From: Saprospiraceae bacterium | GTDB taxonomy: Bacteria; Bacteroidota; Bacteroidia; Chitinophagales; Saprospiraceae | Direction: 5' to 3' | Assembly: GCA_021739645.1 (NCBI GenBank) | Contig: JAIPBL010000035.1 | Span: forward strand, 1-58,073 | DNA: 58,073 nucleotides | In this document: in pieces, positions 17,101 to 26,066 of the stretch | Layout: each line of letters starts with the position of its first letter | Position numbering within the stretch: position 1 is the first letter of the stretch | Position numbers and translations under genes: made by a program | The notes under the pieces: model-generated | Seen by the model: the letters and a program-made list of their open reading frames with translations, nothing else | Told to the model about the DNA's origin: nothing | Database searches by the model: none

Positions 17101-17657
17101 TCCATAAAACCGATGACAGCGTAGGTAGTCGTTTGCGACGGCGAGGCAACTGGGTTGGCGATATTGGTAGCGCTCAGTCCCGCAGCGGGCGACCATGCAT
17201 ATACTTGTCCTCCCTGTGCCTGTAATTGAATAGCGCCGCCAGCGCAAATATTGACAATGGCAGCTTGGGTACTCACACCGTCCAACACCGTGAGGTTCGT
17301 GAGCCGAATGGTATCACAGGGTAAGGCACCCAAAGTATCCAAGTAAACACCAGTTTGTGCGTAAGTATGGCTGCCAACGGTAAGGCTTTCACCAGGGCAA
17401 AGCGAGACGGCAAGTGTGTCGTAAACAAAGCAGGCATCAAGTAATGATACCACCATGCCACTATCTGGATTTAAGGAATTATTGATGGGCGAAGCAACAA
17501 ATTTTGATCCAGCTAAATTAGTTTCTTCCTGACCTATAATACCAATGTTTAATTGCCTTAACTGAGTTTCATCAAGCACTGCTGAACCTATGCTCAACAC
17601 GAAAAAGGCAACTAAAATACCACTCATTTGTATGTGGAGAAAGGAAAGGGTATTCAT
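14121..17657 (-). CDS. large secreted repeat protein with T9SS type B sorting domain
   Basis: 1178 residues from ATG 17657; an earlier frame start at 17735 lacks a signal peptide at its front and is rejected. Order: signal peptide (SGILVAFFVLSIGS), a first CPGES repeat, a jelly-roll-like domain (NLIVNGDFEQGNTGF to FGLDDIHFSRIC), then about eleven repeats of some 51 residues on the pattern ICEGESIIVGNNTYT-SG-YTD-LQT-GCDS-T-LTVLP. After an SprB-like segment (SPFCFGDENGALTV) comes the C-terminal sorting domain: VFIPNVFSPNGDGINDNF and LLIFDRWGGQVFEGG. It is exported by T9SS and probably held on the surface. Repeat 8 lacks the IVGNNT strand. Confidence 0.93.
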   Translation of the reverse strand: MNTLSFLHIQMSGILVAFFVLSIGSAVLDETQLRQLNIGIIGQEETNLAGSKFVASPINNSLNPDSGMVVSLLDACFVYDTLAVSLCPGESLTVGSHTYAQTGVYLDTLGALPCDTIRLTNLTVLDGVSTQAAIVNICAGGAIQLQAQGGQVYAWSPAAGLSATNIANPVASPSQTTTYAVIGFMETENLIVNGDFEQGNTGFTSSYAYSPFDIGPQAVYDILADVNDAHPLAAHCHDHTTSTGKLMAANGAGTLNTTVWQQTVPVAPQTDYIFSAWVTNWSAPTVPLSKLQFSVNGQLLGSVFQPVSTSCEWEKFDEIWNSGNATSAIIRLVNQNTEVNGNDFGLDDIHFSRICTNTDTVTVVVHQPVVQNMAPTICQGETFTVGNTQYNQTGSYSNTLQTIYGCDSTVLTNLTVLPTFQTTQSPVICEGDSVIVGASIYTTSGQYSDMLTATNGCDSTVTTQLTVNPSYQIDQTLVICEGESIIVGNNTYTVSGIYTDALQTVSGCDSTVLTNLTVLPIFQTTQSPVICEGDSVIVGASVYNASGIYTNVLQAMNGCDSTVTTQLTVNPSYQINQTLVICEGESIIVGNNTYTMNGIYTDALQTVNGCDSSITTNLTVLPIFQTTQSPVICQGDSVIVGTSVYTASGIYTNVLPATNGCDSAVTTLLTVNPAYQISQSLNICEGESIIVGGNTYFATGNYTDSLQTISGCDSIITTALTVLPTLLLQQSLAFCEGESVYSQSGIYVDTFQSQNGCDSIVTSSVVLYPLAYTQQSFSFCQGDSVVVGNSTYYQQGIYKDTLQTWHGCDSILTTNITILPVKTTTQAITLCEGENIAVGSNTYTQSGNYMDTLQTWQGCDSTVMTSLTVLPAYYQSLDVILCEGETYTLGNHTYGQTGTFSDTLQSTFGGCDSIVNLKLTVSVLDANLSTVSPFCFGDENGALTVTQTTGGTEPYVYSINDTAYFSPNTMFSNLPGGTHLLWIEDANGCQKTFPFSLDEPFELQLDLSDIIQIELGESVQLSPNLNFVPDSIVWSPAEGLSCTNCMNPTANPFETVNYHLWVQNENGCSMEGQIQIIVRRSGKVFIPNVFSPNGDGINDNFIPFVGGSVKAIRKLLIFDRWGGQVFEGGYLTLNEPTQGWDGTDRGLPVNTGVFAWLAEVEFVNGQVEVFKGDVTVVR
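15486..16404. repeat. 306-bp higher-order tandem repeat inside the T9SS protein gene
   Basis: The landmark GGGCAGCACGGTGAGGTT occurs at 15792, 16098 and 16404, exactly 306 bases apart, with a diverged copy at about 15486. Each 306-bp unit encodes two 51-residue repeats, one of TTQSPVICEGDS type and one of QTLVICEGES type. The dimers are much more alike than the two halves are to each other, so expansion was by dimer. Confidence 0.85.
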
Positions 17658-17892
17658 TACGGTTGATATTTTTTGTTGTTGGACGTGTCTTTGAAAAATC
17701 GTTGGTAATTGCACTATAAATTCCACTTTAACCAATTGGTGCCCCCACCCATATTTCTGGGCAGGGGCTATCGGAGTTAATGATGGTGCATCTATTTATC
17801 AGTTAGCGAATGATTTTTTAGGTTATAAATCGATGCACAAGACTTGACTTCTTGTTTTTATAAAAATATAAGGTTGACGTTTATCTTGTTGA

Positions 17893-19398
17893 TCAAGGAC
17901 AAGTTATAGATGTAAAGACTGGTTGCCCAGCGTTGCTCACCGTCATCCTCCAACAGTTTCCATTAGGTGATTTCATAATGACGCCACTGCCTATATCCAG
18001 AATATTGACATCACCACCTTTCACGCTAACCCTTGACGGCGGCACATCGGTATAGTCCATCCCAAACCCTGACATTCCGGTTGAGGTAATTTTAAAAGTA
18101 TTGTAATTCTGCGCATTGGTTACCCCATCCAAATACTCGAACATTAATTGATGATTAATGCCACCAGTAGCTTTGTGCGTTAATGCCCATCCGGTCTGGG
18201 TTGGAAATTCTCGCATGGCAATGCTATTGTAGTTGGAGCCACCATTTATCCCATAGAGATGTAATTCCGCCTCATAAGCGTCTGAGATTACTTGTAGCAT
18301 GCTACCTGCGTAAGGATGGAATGGCGTGGTACTTCCAATCAAAACCTTGCCCGAATTATAGTATATATCGTTGCCAGCAGTTGTCCATTGGCTGCTGCCT
18401 CCGCTCGGAAGGGTTATGCTGTTCCCTCCTGAAAGGGAAAGTGTATTGCCAGCAATGGACAAGTTCTGCAACTCGTTGGTGTTGCTCACATCGCCCGTGT
18501 TGTTGATGGTCGTGCCATTGATGGCGATGCCACTGCCCGCTGTATATGTTGGCGATGAGGGTAGCACTACACTCCCACCACCATTGGACAATGTTAAATT
18601 GGTGCCGCTCAACTGCAACTGCTGGATTTCGTTGGTGTTGCTCATATCGCCCGTGTTGCTGATGGTCGTGCCGTTGATGCCAATACCACTGCCAGCCGAA
18701 TAGACTGGGGCAGCAGGGAGTGTTACGCTTCCTCCGCCATTGGACAATGTCAAATTGGTGCCGCTCAATTGCAGTTGCTGGATTTCATTGGTGATTGAGT
18801 TGTCCAAATCCCCTGTATTGATGATGGTGTTGCCGGAAATAGCGATGCCGTTGCCTGCACTATAGGCGGGCAAGGTCACTGCATTGCCGCCGTTGGTCAA
18901 GCTGAGGGTGCTGCCGTTCAGTTGCAATTGCTGGATTTCGTTGGTATTGCTCACATCACCAGTATTGCTGATGGTGTTTCCGTTCACGGAAATACCTGCG
19001 CCTGCCTGAATATTGGTTTTTTCAGCAAAGAAGGCGTATGGGGCGCTCATCAATTGCATCGTGCTTTGCAGGGAGCTGTTGATTTCCACCTTCAAGTATT
19101 TATTGCTGCTGGACCAGTTGATATTGGAGAAATCGCCCTGAACGGGGCTGCCCTGACCGATAATGAGGGTGAAAAGGCCAAAGCCGTTCGTCTGTACGCC
19201 GTGGTTTTCTTTATAGACGGCGCTACCAGTGGGTGAGCCATCCAGAATGCTGAAGCTGACATTGATGCTGGTATTCACTATAGGCTGGCCCTGGGCGTCA
19301 CGGGCAACTGCCTGGTAGTTCATGCCTTGCGGGGTCTGAGCGTATATCGAGGAGAAGCAGCAAATAATGGCAAGAATAGATGCGAGGTATTTTTTCAT
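17893..19398 (-). CDS. secreted repeat protein with AQTPQGMNYQAVARD start
   Basis: 501 residues. The signal peptide (YLASILAIICCFSSIYAQ) is followed by TPQGMNYQAVARDAQGQPI, a widespread Bacteroidota opening of surface or tail-fibre-like proteins, and a beta-rich domain to about residue 130. Residues about 130-345 hold four repeats of 44-48 residues (NTGD-SNTNEIQQLQLSGTNLTLSNGGGSVTLP-AGSGI-INGTTI). The last 150 residues are a beta-rich domain without a T9SS tail. It overlaps the upstream gene by 4 bases (ATGA at 19395-19398), so the pair is translated together. A role in adhesion or host/particle contact is possible but unproven. Confidence 0.85.
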   Translation of the reverse strand: MKKYLASILAIICCFSSIYAQTPQGMNYQAVARDAQGQPIVNTSINVSFSILDGSPTGSAVYKENHGVQTNGFGLFTLIIGQGSPVQGDFSNINWSSSNKYLKVEINSSLQSTMQLMSAPYAFFAEKTNIQAGAGISVNGNTISNTGDVSNTNEIQQLQLNGSTLSLTNGGNAVTLPAYSAGNGIAISGNTIINTGDLDNSITNEIQQLQLSGTNLTLSNGGGSVTLPAAPVYSAGSGIGINGTTISNTGDMSNTNEIQQLQLSGTNLTLSNGGGSVVLPSSPTYTAGSGIAINGTTINNTGDVSNTNELQNLSIAGNTLSLSGGNSITLPSGGSSQWTTAGNDIYYNSGKVLIGSTTPFHPYAGSMLQVISDAYEAELHLYGINGGSNYNSIAMREFPTQTGWALTHKATGGINHQLMFEYLDGVTNAQNYNTFKITSTGMSGFGMDYTDVPPSRVSVKGGDVNILDIGSGVIMKSPNGNCWRMTVSNAGQPVFTSITCP

Positions 19399-19856
19399 TG
19401 TTTGATGATTTTGATGATTTTAGAATAGTTTTTTTCTCGGGCAATAAGCTGGATGATATAAGTACCGGAACGAAGTGGCCCCATTTCGAGAGGGTGATAG
19501 TCATAACCACCTTCTTGTACGATTTGGCCGTTGATATTGAAGATGCGATAAGACACAAAGCCGTCGTAGTCCGTTTCGATGTTCAATTGTTCACTGACGG
19601 GGTTCGGGTAGGCTTTAAAGCCGTAGGTGTCGTCGAAGGTTTCATTGGCCTCTGTCATTACGGTATAGGTAGGCTGCAAAAGACCTTGGGTGGCGGATTG
19701 GCCATTGCCCAAGATGGTAGTTATGGCCAATTCGCCCACGTTTTGCTCAATGCTCATGGTCGCATTGCTCATGGTGCCTCCCGCCAAATTGACGATGGAT
19801 TGGGCAAAACCGTGGCAAAATCCCCCCAAGAGCAAGAATACTAATAGGTATTTCAT
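19395..19856 (-). CDS. small secreted protein with T9SS type A sorting domain
   Basis: 153 residues from ATG 19856. Upstream in-frame codons carry no export signal and lie after a terminator, so they are excluded. Signal peptide (YLLVFLLLGGFCHGFAQ), a short domain (IVNLAGGTMSNATMSIEQNVGELAITTIL...TQGLLQP), then a Por-secretion tail: FKAYPNPVSEQLNIETDYDGF to GTYIIQLIAREKNYSKIIKIIKQ. This short form occurs as the first gene before larger secreted proteins; here it overlaps the 17893-19398 gene by 4 bases. Confidence 0.9.
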   Translation of the reverse strand: MKYLLVFLLLGGFCHGFAQSIVNLAGGTMSNATMSIEQNVGELAITTILGNGQSATQGLLQPTYTVMTEANETFDDTYGFKAYPNPVSEQLNIETDYDGFVSYRIFNINGQIVQEGGYDYHPLEMGPLRSGTYIIQLIAREKNYSKIIKIIKQ

Positions 19857-20177
19857 TGTTGGATGATTGTAGTTATTAAAAAATACAGGCCGAATTTGCG
19901 GGACAATGCACCGATTGCTATCCGCAAAACAATAGGTGGCTATTTTGCGTAACAATCGGTTGAAAAAGGCGGGCCGCATTTTGGCGGCCCGCCGCTCAGG
20001 TGTTATGCAGGGTTCTTGATATTCTTTTCTTATTCGTAGCCTAGCAATATTTCGCCGATGATGCTTTCTCTTCAACGATTTCTTGATGGGCGGTTTTGCG
20101 GTCGAAGAGGTTCTACTTTACGTTACTGAAAAGCAATAAAGCTATCAATCGAGCGGCCTTAATAAGCATTACTTCCA
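19857..20177. other. 321-base intergenic region
   Basis: It lies between two minus-strand genes. It holds the terminator at 19963-19993 and, closer to 19857, the presumed promoter of the two-gene operon. Nothing else was recognised. Confidence 0.5.
19963..19993 (-). terminator. rho-independent terminator of the metzincin-ricin gene
   Basis: On the minus strand GGCGGGCCGC, loop CAAAAT, GCGGCCCGCC form a 10-bp GC-rich stem (19968-19993) followed directly by TTTTT. It lies about 185 bases beyond the stop of the 20178-21416 gene and before the next operon. Confidence 0.8.
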
Positions 20178-21416
20178 TCAATCCTGAGTGAAAATCCAGC
20201 GCTGTGCATCGTTACCATTATCCGTCCATTGCTGGACATTGGCCCCTGGATTTGGACTGTTATAAGCTACGTCAAGGCATTGATTGGTGCCTTTATGAGT
20301 CAGCTTATAAGAACCATCTGCTTGTAGTTGGATGGCCCAACGTTGTGCGTTATTGCCGTTGTCTGTCCATTGCTGGACATTTGTGCCCGGATTTGAACTG
20401 TTGTAAGCTACGTCAAGGCATTGGTTGGTACCCTTATGGGTTAGTTTGAAGTAACCATCTGATTCTAAAGTAATAATCCAGCGTTGGGCGTTGTTGCCGT
20501 TGTCTGTCCATTGCCGGACATTTGTACCCGGGTTGGAAGAATTATTGACCACATCCAAGCATTGATTAGTTCCTTTATGGGTCAATTTGTAAGTCCCTCC
20601 AGAAACAGGAAGCTCGGAATAAAGGGCTTTAATAGCTTCTTTGTCACATGGAGAAAAACCGTTCCAAGGGTTATTACCCTGCCGCATCACTGAAAAAGGA
20701 TCAAAATTAATTTTACAGGTAGTCGGAATATTTGAAATAGCGTAACCGTCATTTGTATCGGTATGGCAAAGGCCAACACAATGCCCAATTTCATGAATTA
20801 ATGTGTAAATTTGTTGACTTGGACTCATAGCGGGCCCAGTAGAGTTGATTCGGATACGGATACCTGGATCGCCATTTGTTGGCCAACTTGCTTGAGCCAT
20901 TATGTTTGTGCTGCTTGGACCAAAGTTCGCAACTTTAATATTTATCATCCCAGCTATTTCTGTTTCCTGACTTCCATTCTGACAATAAAAGCGGATATTG
21001 GAGTTTCTTGCATTCCAAGCGTTGGCGGTTGATTGTATTGCTGATGAGTAATATGATGCACTCGGTAAAACATTCAATGTAATATTTCTGATTCCATTTG
21101 GAATCGCCACAGTTGTCCCAACCATCCTATGCTTCCGCTCTACTATACTTCCGCCCGTTTCGCTAACTTGTTCATTACTAAAATGGTCCCAAAAATTTTC
21201 ACCGTCAAAAGCCATGTCACCTTGCACAATAATTTGATTTCCATCAATAATAATGTCCGAAGCCAGAAAACCCATATCGTTTATTAAAAATGCAATTTCC
21301 TCTTGATAAAGCCCCTGTCCAAGTTTTAAACTGTCTTTTTCTTTTTTGCAGCCCGTAAATACCGCAGCCATCACAGCCACCGCCCAAAGCATGGATTTCA
21401 AAAGATTCTTTTTCAT
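20178..21416 (-). CDS. lipoprotein metzincin protease (M57-like) with ricin-type lectin domain
   Basis: 412 residues. The signal peptide ends in a lipobox (AAVFTGCKKEKD), so it is probably membrane-anchored. The catalytic domain carries HEIGHCVGLCH, the full metzincin zinc motif HExxHxxGxxH, in the M57 dual-action HEIGH style. From about residue 270 there are three 47-residue beta-trefoil repeats (YKLTHKGTNQCLDV-NS-NPGTNV-QWTDNGN-AQRW) with the QxW motif of ricin-B lectins. The repeats have an exact 141-base period and are nearly identical, so they arose or were homogenised recently. It likely cuts proteins near bound sugars; the substrate is unknown. Confidence 0.9.
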   Translation of the reverse strand: MKKNLLKSMLWAVAVMAAVFTGCKKEKDSLKLGQGLYQEEIAFLINDMGFLASDIIIDGNQIIVQGDMAFDGENFWDHFSNEQVSETGGSIVERKHRMVGTTVAIPNGIRNITLNVLPSASYYSSAIQSTANAWNARNSNIRFYCQNGSQETEIAGMINIKVANFGPSSTNIMAQASWPTNGDPGIRIRINSTGPAMSPSQQIYTLIHEIGHCVGLCHTDTNDGYAISNIPTTCKINFDPFSVMRQGNNPWNGFSPCDKEAIKALYSELPVSGGTYKLTHKGTNQCLDVVNNSSNPGTNVRQWTDNGNNAQRWIITLESDGYFKLTHKGTNQCLDVAYNSSNPGTNVQQWTDNGNNAQRWAIQLQADGSYKLTHKGTNQCLDVAYNSPNPGANVQQWTDNGNDAQRWIFTQD

Positions 21417-21474
21417 GTTAAATGAGTTTTATTGTTAAAAAAATAAATTTCAGCAATCATATGTTTTTTTAGCG

Positions 21475-21897
21475 CTACTCATGGCCCACCAATGCATCCG
21501 CTACCTCCCGTTCTACGGTCAATCCCTCCGGCACCCACACCACATACCGAACCGTTTCCAGTGGCTTGGCAGCATTGATGGTGGAGTTGGAAAATTTAGG
21601 GCCGAGCCACAGCTTGCCTGGGCTGCGGTCGGCACAGAGGCTGTACCTGCCTTGGGCTGCGAGGTTTCTCAGGGTGGCTTCGCCACCGCCATTTTTTAGT
21701 TCAACAAAAATTTCGATTTGTACATGACCGGATTTCCAGCTTTTCACCGTCAAGTTTTCAGCTTGGGCAAGTTGTACCACTTCGACACGGGTTGTGTTGA
21801 AGGTTTGGATAAAGTGGCCTTCGGTGGGCTGTGCCCCAAGCGTCCTGACCAAACACAGGACAAGCAGCAAAAGGTTGATTTTCAATACGTTCCGCAT
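21475..21897 (-). CDS. small secreted protein, DUF4097-like
   Basis: 140 residues from ATG 21897 (MRNVLKINLLLLVLCLVRTLGAQ, a clear signal peptide). An earlier frame start at 21942 adds a non-signal extension and is not used. The mature part is beta-rich (FNTTRVEVVQLAQAENLTVKSWKSGHVQIEIFVEL, then VPEGLTVEREVADALVGHE), the pattern of a single DUF4097-type adhesin beta-strand layer. It lies 171 bases after PorP/SprF on the same strand and may be the last gene of that operon. Confidence 0.65.
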   Translation of the reverse strand: MRNVLKINLLLLVLCLVRTLGAQPTEGHFIQTFNTTRVEVVQLAQAENLTVKSWKSGHVQIEIFVELKNGGGEATLRNLAAQGRYSLCADRSPGKLWLGPKFSNSTINAAKPLETVRYVVWVPEGLTVEREVADALVGHE

Positions 21898-22068
21898 GGC
21901 ATTCTGTTTTAGGTGAAGAAATATTGGCTTTTCAGCCGTCATGCTTTACAGTTGCGCTATGCGGAAAAGGTTATCACCTCATGGGATAGATTTTTTGAAA
22001 TAAATGAGGATAGACTTGTCATGCCCTTCAGTGCGGTTGAAACAGAAGCATTGGAGGCAGAAGGCCAA

Positions 22069-23097
22069 TCAATTTTGAGTATCCAGCATGAAGGTAAGGT
22101 TGATTTCATGTGAGGCGCCGAAATAAGGGCCATACGAAGTGAAGCTATAATCGAAGCCATATCCGATTTTTATATTGTTGCTCCAATCGCCATTCCGGTT
22201 GTCCCGAAGGTAAATCCCCGTTTCGAGGTGCAGGGTGCCGGCCGTGGAAGCCCCTACGCCCAGAAAATATTGACTTTGGATGCGCCCCCGAAGGTTGAAG
22301 TCGAAATTGGCCCGCTGGCGGGAAGCCAGGTATTTCACCCACGTTGATAACTCAATATAAGAGTTGTTGGCCAACGTCTTGTAAAAGCCTGCCAAGGCAT
22401 AGTAATGCGCCTCTCTTTTGATGGCCAATTGGCCTTTTTTACCATTGTTCTGGTAATCGAAGTGGTAATCCAAACCAAACAACTGTGGAGCCGAAAGCCC
22501 GATATAAAATTTGTCGCTGTCCCAATTCCTGGAACGGCTGTTAATTTGGCAATAATAAAAAATGCCAGCCCCAAAGTCTGGGAACCAATCCACATAGTCA
22601 TTGCCTAAAAGTGGGTCACTTTGCAGGTCAGGATTGTTTTCCACCGCCCTGGCGATAAGGTAATACTGGTCGAAACCAGAAGCATCAAAACGGTACTGCA
22701 CACCGCCAAAAGTAAGTCCTGCCGAGAAGCCTTGGTAATCGTTGCTCAACAAGCCGGCCACCCGCCCATAAACCCCTGTCATGCTGAACGGGTCGGTGTC
22801 ATCCTTCAACACATGAAGCCCGCCTACCAGGCCGACGCCACCATACTTAGGTGTGTAAACATATTCGCCCGACAGCAATGCGGTCTTTGGGGTGCCGCCT
22901 TCGCCTGTCCATTGGTGCCTATAGGAGGCACTGATATTGAGGTTGTACTGGCCATCGAACAGGTAGTAGTCGTTGTTCACCGCTGCCGGGTTCAAATAGC
23001 TGTGGTACTGCCTATATTGGGTAAAAACAGGAAGTTGCTGTCCTTTAAGTGACAGAAACAGCATCAACAAAAACAACGGGAGTAGGGCTTTTTTCAT
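22069..23097 (-). CDS. PorP/SprF family T9SS outer-membrane protein
   Basis: 342 residues. Signal peptide (LLPLFLLMLFLSLKGQ), then QLPVFTQYRQYHSYLNPAAVNNDYY, the standard PorP/SprF opening, and a predicted outer-membrane beta-barrel (ISASYRHQWTGEGGTPKTALLSGEY, later GVGASTAGTLHLETGIYL). Members usually pair with a type B T9SS substrate encoded next door and hold it on the cell surface. The gene follows the 980-residue T9SS-B protein by 18 bases, so that is the likely partner. Confidence 0.95.
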   Translation of the reverse strand: MKKALLPLFLLMLFLSLKGQQLPVFTQYRQYHSYLNPAAVNNDYYLFDGQYNLNISASYRHQWTGEGGTPKTALLSGEYVYTPKYGGVGLVGGLHVLKDDTDPFSMTGVYGRVAGLLSNDYQGFSAGLTFGGVQYRFDASGFDQYYLIARAVENNPDLQSDPLLGNDYVDWFPDFGAGIFYYCQINSRSRNWDSDKFYIGLSAPQLFGLDYHFDYQNNGKKGQLAIKREAHYYALAGFYKTLANNSYIELSTWVKYLASRQRANFDFNLRGRIQSQYFLGVGASTAGTLHLETGIYLRDNRNGDWSNNIKIGYGFDYSFTSYGPYFGASHEINLTFMLDTQN

Positions 23098-23115
23098 AAA
23101 TAGAATATTGAATAA

Positions 23116-26058
23116 TCACTGCTGCTTATAGCGTACAATGGCCACTCGGTCACGCCGGATTAGCCTATCGGCTAGGCTCAGGTTGATGACATAATAGTAA
23201 GTTCCCTCTGGCAAATCCCGCCCTGCCATATCCTTGCCTCGAAAAACATTGGCCACATTGTCATAAGGTTGCTTCCGAAAAACGACCTCACCCCAACGGT
23301 TGAAAATCGTGACTTCGTTGTTTGGGTAGGCGTTGTTTTCCAGCTCGGGAATTTTGAACTCATCGTTGATACCATCCCCATTGGGCGTAATGACGGGCGG
23401 TACGGCTATTTTTGGGAACACAAAAAGCCTTATAGTGTCAAAGAACGCACAACCATCTTTTGCCGCCATAACGACATAGACGAAGGGATATGGTGAATTT
23501 TCGCCAATCCCCTCGGGTCGGGTCGGTCGGGCTATCGGGGCTGGACAATCGTCGCAGCTCAGGGTGCTGTTGTCTTCCGAAAACCACTGATAGGAATCTG
23601 CCCCAGCCCCAGCGTCCAACAAAATAGTGTCCCATTCCACCAATGTCCTGTCAGGCCCCAAATCGAGCGAATATAAAGGCGTTGTGACGGCAAACGACAA
23701 GCTGCCCTCACAGCCTTTCGCGTCCATGATGTTCAAATCGTATATGCCGGTGGGTAGCCCGTCGAAAACTTGTTGCATTCCATAGTCTTGCCCATTCAAG
23801 GTAAACTGGTAAGGGGGCGTTCCGAAAAGAATGTTGGCAATTGTGATTGCCCCACCATTCTCTCCTTCGCAAACAATGCTGTCGAGCAGGTAAGAGGGGG
23901 CCAACTCTGGTGCCATTGCTACCAACAACTCATCAGAAGCAGTGCAGCCCGTAGCACCATCAAAAACAGTCAATACATAAGTGCCCCCTTCGCTCACAGT
24001 GGGCGTAGCAGTGTTCGCTCCACTAACGATATTACCATCCAAGCTGCTCCAATTATAGCTCACGCCACTGTTGCTACTGTTTCCTGCCAATTGTATGGGT
24101 TCGCAAATCGCAACATCATCCCCTGCCTCCGCTACGGGTATTGGGTTTACGACCAAACCTGTTGTTGCCATTGCGCTACAACTGTTGGCATCCGTGACGG
24201 TGACGGTAAAACTGCTTGTGGTAATTGGGTTGGCGATAATGGTTGGGGTGGCCTGCCCACTGCTCCATGCGAAGCTACTGCCACCCGTTGCCGTTAAGCT
24301 AACCGTTGCGCCAGCGCATACAAATCCATCGTTTGGGCTAAGGCCCGATGCCTCTTGGATGCCAATCGTTGTCACAGGCAATGGATTGACATCCACCACT
24401 GTCGAACTAGTGGCAATGCAACCTGCTGCATTTGTTACCACAACTATATAAACCCCTGATTGTAAAACGCTTACATCTAGCAACTCAGGGGCATCAACCG
24501 AAGCTGAAAAACCATTTGGACCAGTCCATGACCAATTCGTGCCGCCCACATCCAGTGCAGACAAGAGGACGCTACTACCTTCGCATTTAGGCCCATCATT
24601 GGAGGCCGTGACGGTGGGGAGGCCCTGCAGCACGACCAGTGCCTGCGAGGTTGCCGTGCAGCCAATGGCATCTGTTACAGTAACGGAATAGCTGCCTGCA
24701 TTGGCCAGCGATGCATTGGGTACGGTCGGGTTTTGTGCCGTAAACAGGCCGCTGGGCCCCGACCAAGCCCAACCGACACCATCACCGCCCGTTTCAAAAA
24801 GCTGGATATCATCGCCAGGGCAGGGCTGGTTGGCAGCAGCATTGGCGATGGGCAATGGGGTCGTCGTGATGGTCTTTGAAGCACTTGATTCACAGCCGTC
24901 TGCAGAGGTGACGGTAACGGTATAAGTGACAGCGGCGACAGGGCTTACAGTTTGCGACGAAGTTGCACCGCCATCGCTCCAACTGTAGTTGCAGTTGAGG
25001 CAAATCGGGCTGGATGCATCCAAAAAAACGAACTGCCCAGCACAAATAGTGGTGTCGGCACCCAAATTGCTGGGTACGACAACTTCACCGGGGTCGAGGT
25101 GAATGATTTCACTATAATTACAGCCATTGTTTGTCGTGGTGATTTGGAATGTAACCGTATCAAATACCGTAGGCGATATGTTAACATTATTGCCGACCAA
25201 AGTCCCATTTGATAGGTTCATCCACGCATAGCTTGTTGCATTTTCAATCGTACTGGTTAGTTGCGCTGTTTCACCTTCACAAATTGATAAGTTTAATGCT
25301 TGACCATACACCCCTGCCAGCATACTTGCCTCATTGGCCGTCAATCCTCGCTTGTATATCCGAAGTTCGTCCAATGCGCCGTTGTACCTTGAGGATTTGC
25401 CATTCCCATTAAACCAACAGTGATAGGCCAAATATTGGTTGACATTATTGAAGTCAAATGCATTTAAGGACTGCGACCAGCTTTCTTCACCATCAATATA
25501 GTACCTGGCCATATTGTTCTGAATGGACAAGACATGGTGCTGCCATACATTTTCCAGAACATCACCTACCTCTGGGCCAATGGTGTTACCAGTCAGCCAT
25601 AGCAATACCTTCCCATTAAATATTGCCAAAACAAGTGTTTCAGCATCTGCGCAATTGGTGAGCGAGTAAAAATTGGCGGAATGGGGGGTAGGGGCAGTGT
25701 TTGATATGAACTTCGCCCAAAAGGCTATTGAAAAGCCATCCACCGAATTGATGGAAATGGGGGGTAGGCTATCGTAATCGTTTACATAATGTACATTGTT
25801 CGTGGGGTTCTCATTTTTATACCGCACAGCATCACCCAACACACCTGCCTCATAAGTGCGAGTTGTACCAAAAGAAGTGCCGTGGAGGCCATTCCCGGTC
25901 ATGTCGTTTACATTTCCCTCGAATGTGTAATAGGCAAGTAGGCTGTCGAACAATGACGAATCCGGATGAACGCAAGGTGGGTAAATCTGCCCTATCAACC
26001 TTGCGGCCAAAAGCCAGAAGATGGTCAAGCAGCATAGTGATTTCAGGTTTTTCTTCAT
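23116..26058 (-). CDS. secreted LamG/Ig-like repeat protein with T9SS type B sorting domain
   Basis: 980 residues. Signal peptide, a LamG/concanavalin-like domain (LDSLLAYYTFEGNVNDMTGNGLHG to ALDELRIYKRGLTANEASM, about 35-250), then a series of Ig/PKD-like domains marked by ICEGETAQLTS, TICAGQFVFLDASS, PCPGDDIQLFETGG, KCEGSSVLLSA, VCAGATVSLTATGG and VCEGENGGAITI. The C-terminus has PPVITPNGDGINDEFKIP and VTIFNRWGEVVFRKQPYDN, the T9SS type B signal. It is probably displayed by the adjacent PorP/SprF protein. Eight bases separate it from the caspase gene upstream. Confidence 0.94.
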   Translation of the reverse strand: MKKNLKSLCCLTIFWLLAARLIGQIYPPCVHPDSSLFDSLLAYYTFEGNVNDMTGNGLHGTSFGTTRTYEAGVLGDAVRYKNENPTNNVHYVNDYDSLPPISINSVDGFSIAFWAKFISNTAPTPHSANFYSLTNCADAETLVLAIFNGKVLLWLTGNTIGPEVGDVLENVWQHHVLSIQNNMARYYIDGEESWSQSLNAFDFNNVNQYLAYHCWFNGNGKSSRYNGALDELRIYKRGLTANEASMLAGVYGQALNLSICEGETAQLTSTIENATSYAWMNLSNGTLVGNNVNISPTVFDTVTFQITTTNNGCNYSEIIHLDPGEVVVPSNLGADTTICAGQFVFLDASSPICLNCNYSWSDGGATSSQTVSPVAAVTYTVTVTSADGCESSASKTITTTPLPIANAAANQPCPGDDIQLFETGGDGVGWAWSGPSGLFTAQNPTVPNASLANAGSYSVTVTDAIGCTATSQALVVLQGLPTVTASNDGPKCEGSSVLLSALDVGGTNWSWTGPNGFSASVDAPELLDVSVLQSGVYIVVVTNAAGCIATSSTVVDVNPLPVTTIGIQEASGLSPNDGFVCAGATVSLTATGGSSFAWSSGQATPTIIANPITTSSFTVTVTDANSCSAMATTGLVVNPIPVAEAGDDVAICEPIQLAGNSSNSGVSYNWSSLDGNIVSGANTATPTVSEGGTYVLTVFDGATGCTASDELLVAMAPELAPSYLLDSIVCEGENGGAITIANILFGTPPYQFTLNGQDYGMQQVFDGLPTGIYDLNIMDAKGCEGSLSFAVTTPLYSLDLGPDRTLVEWDTILLDAGAGADSYQWFSEDNSTLSCDDCPAPIARPTRPEGIGENSPYPFVYVVMAAKDGCAFFDTIRLFVFPKIAVPPVITPNGDGINDEFKIPELENNAYPNNEVTIFNRWGEVVFRKQPYDNVANVFRGKDMAGRDLPEGTYYYVINLSLADRLIRRDRVAIVRYKQQ

Positions 26059-26066
26059 GGCTATGG

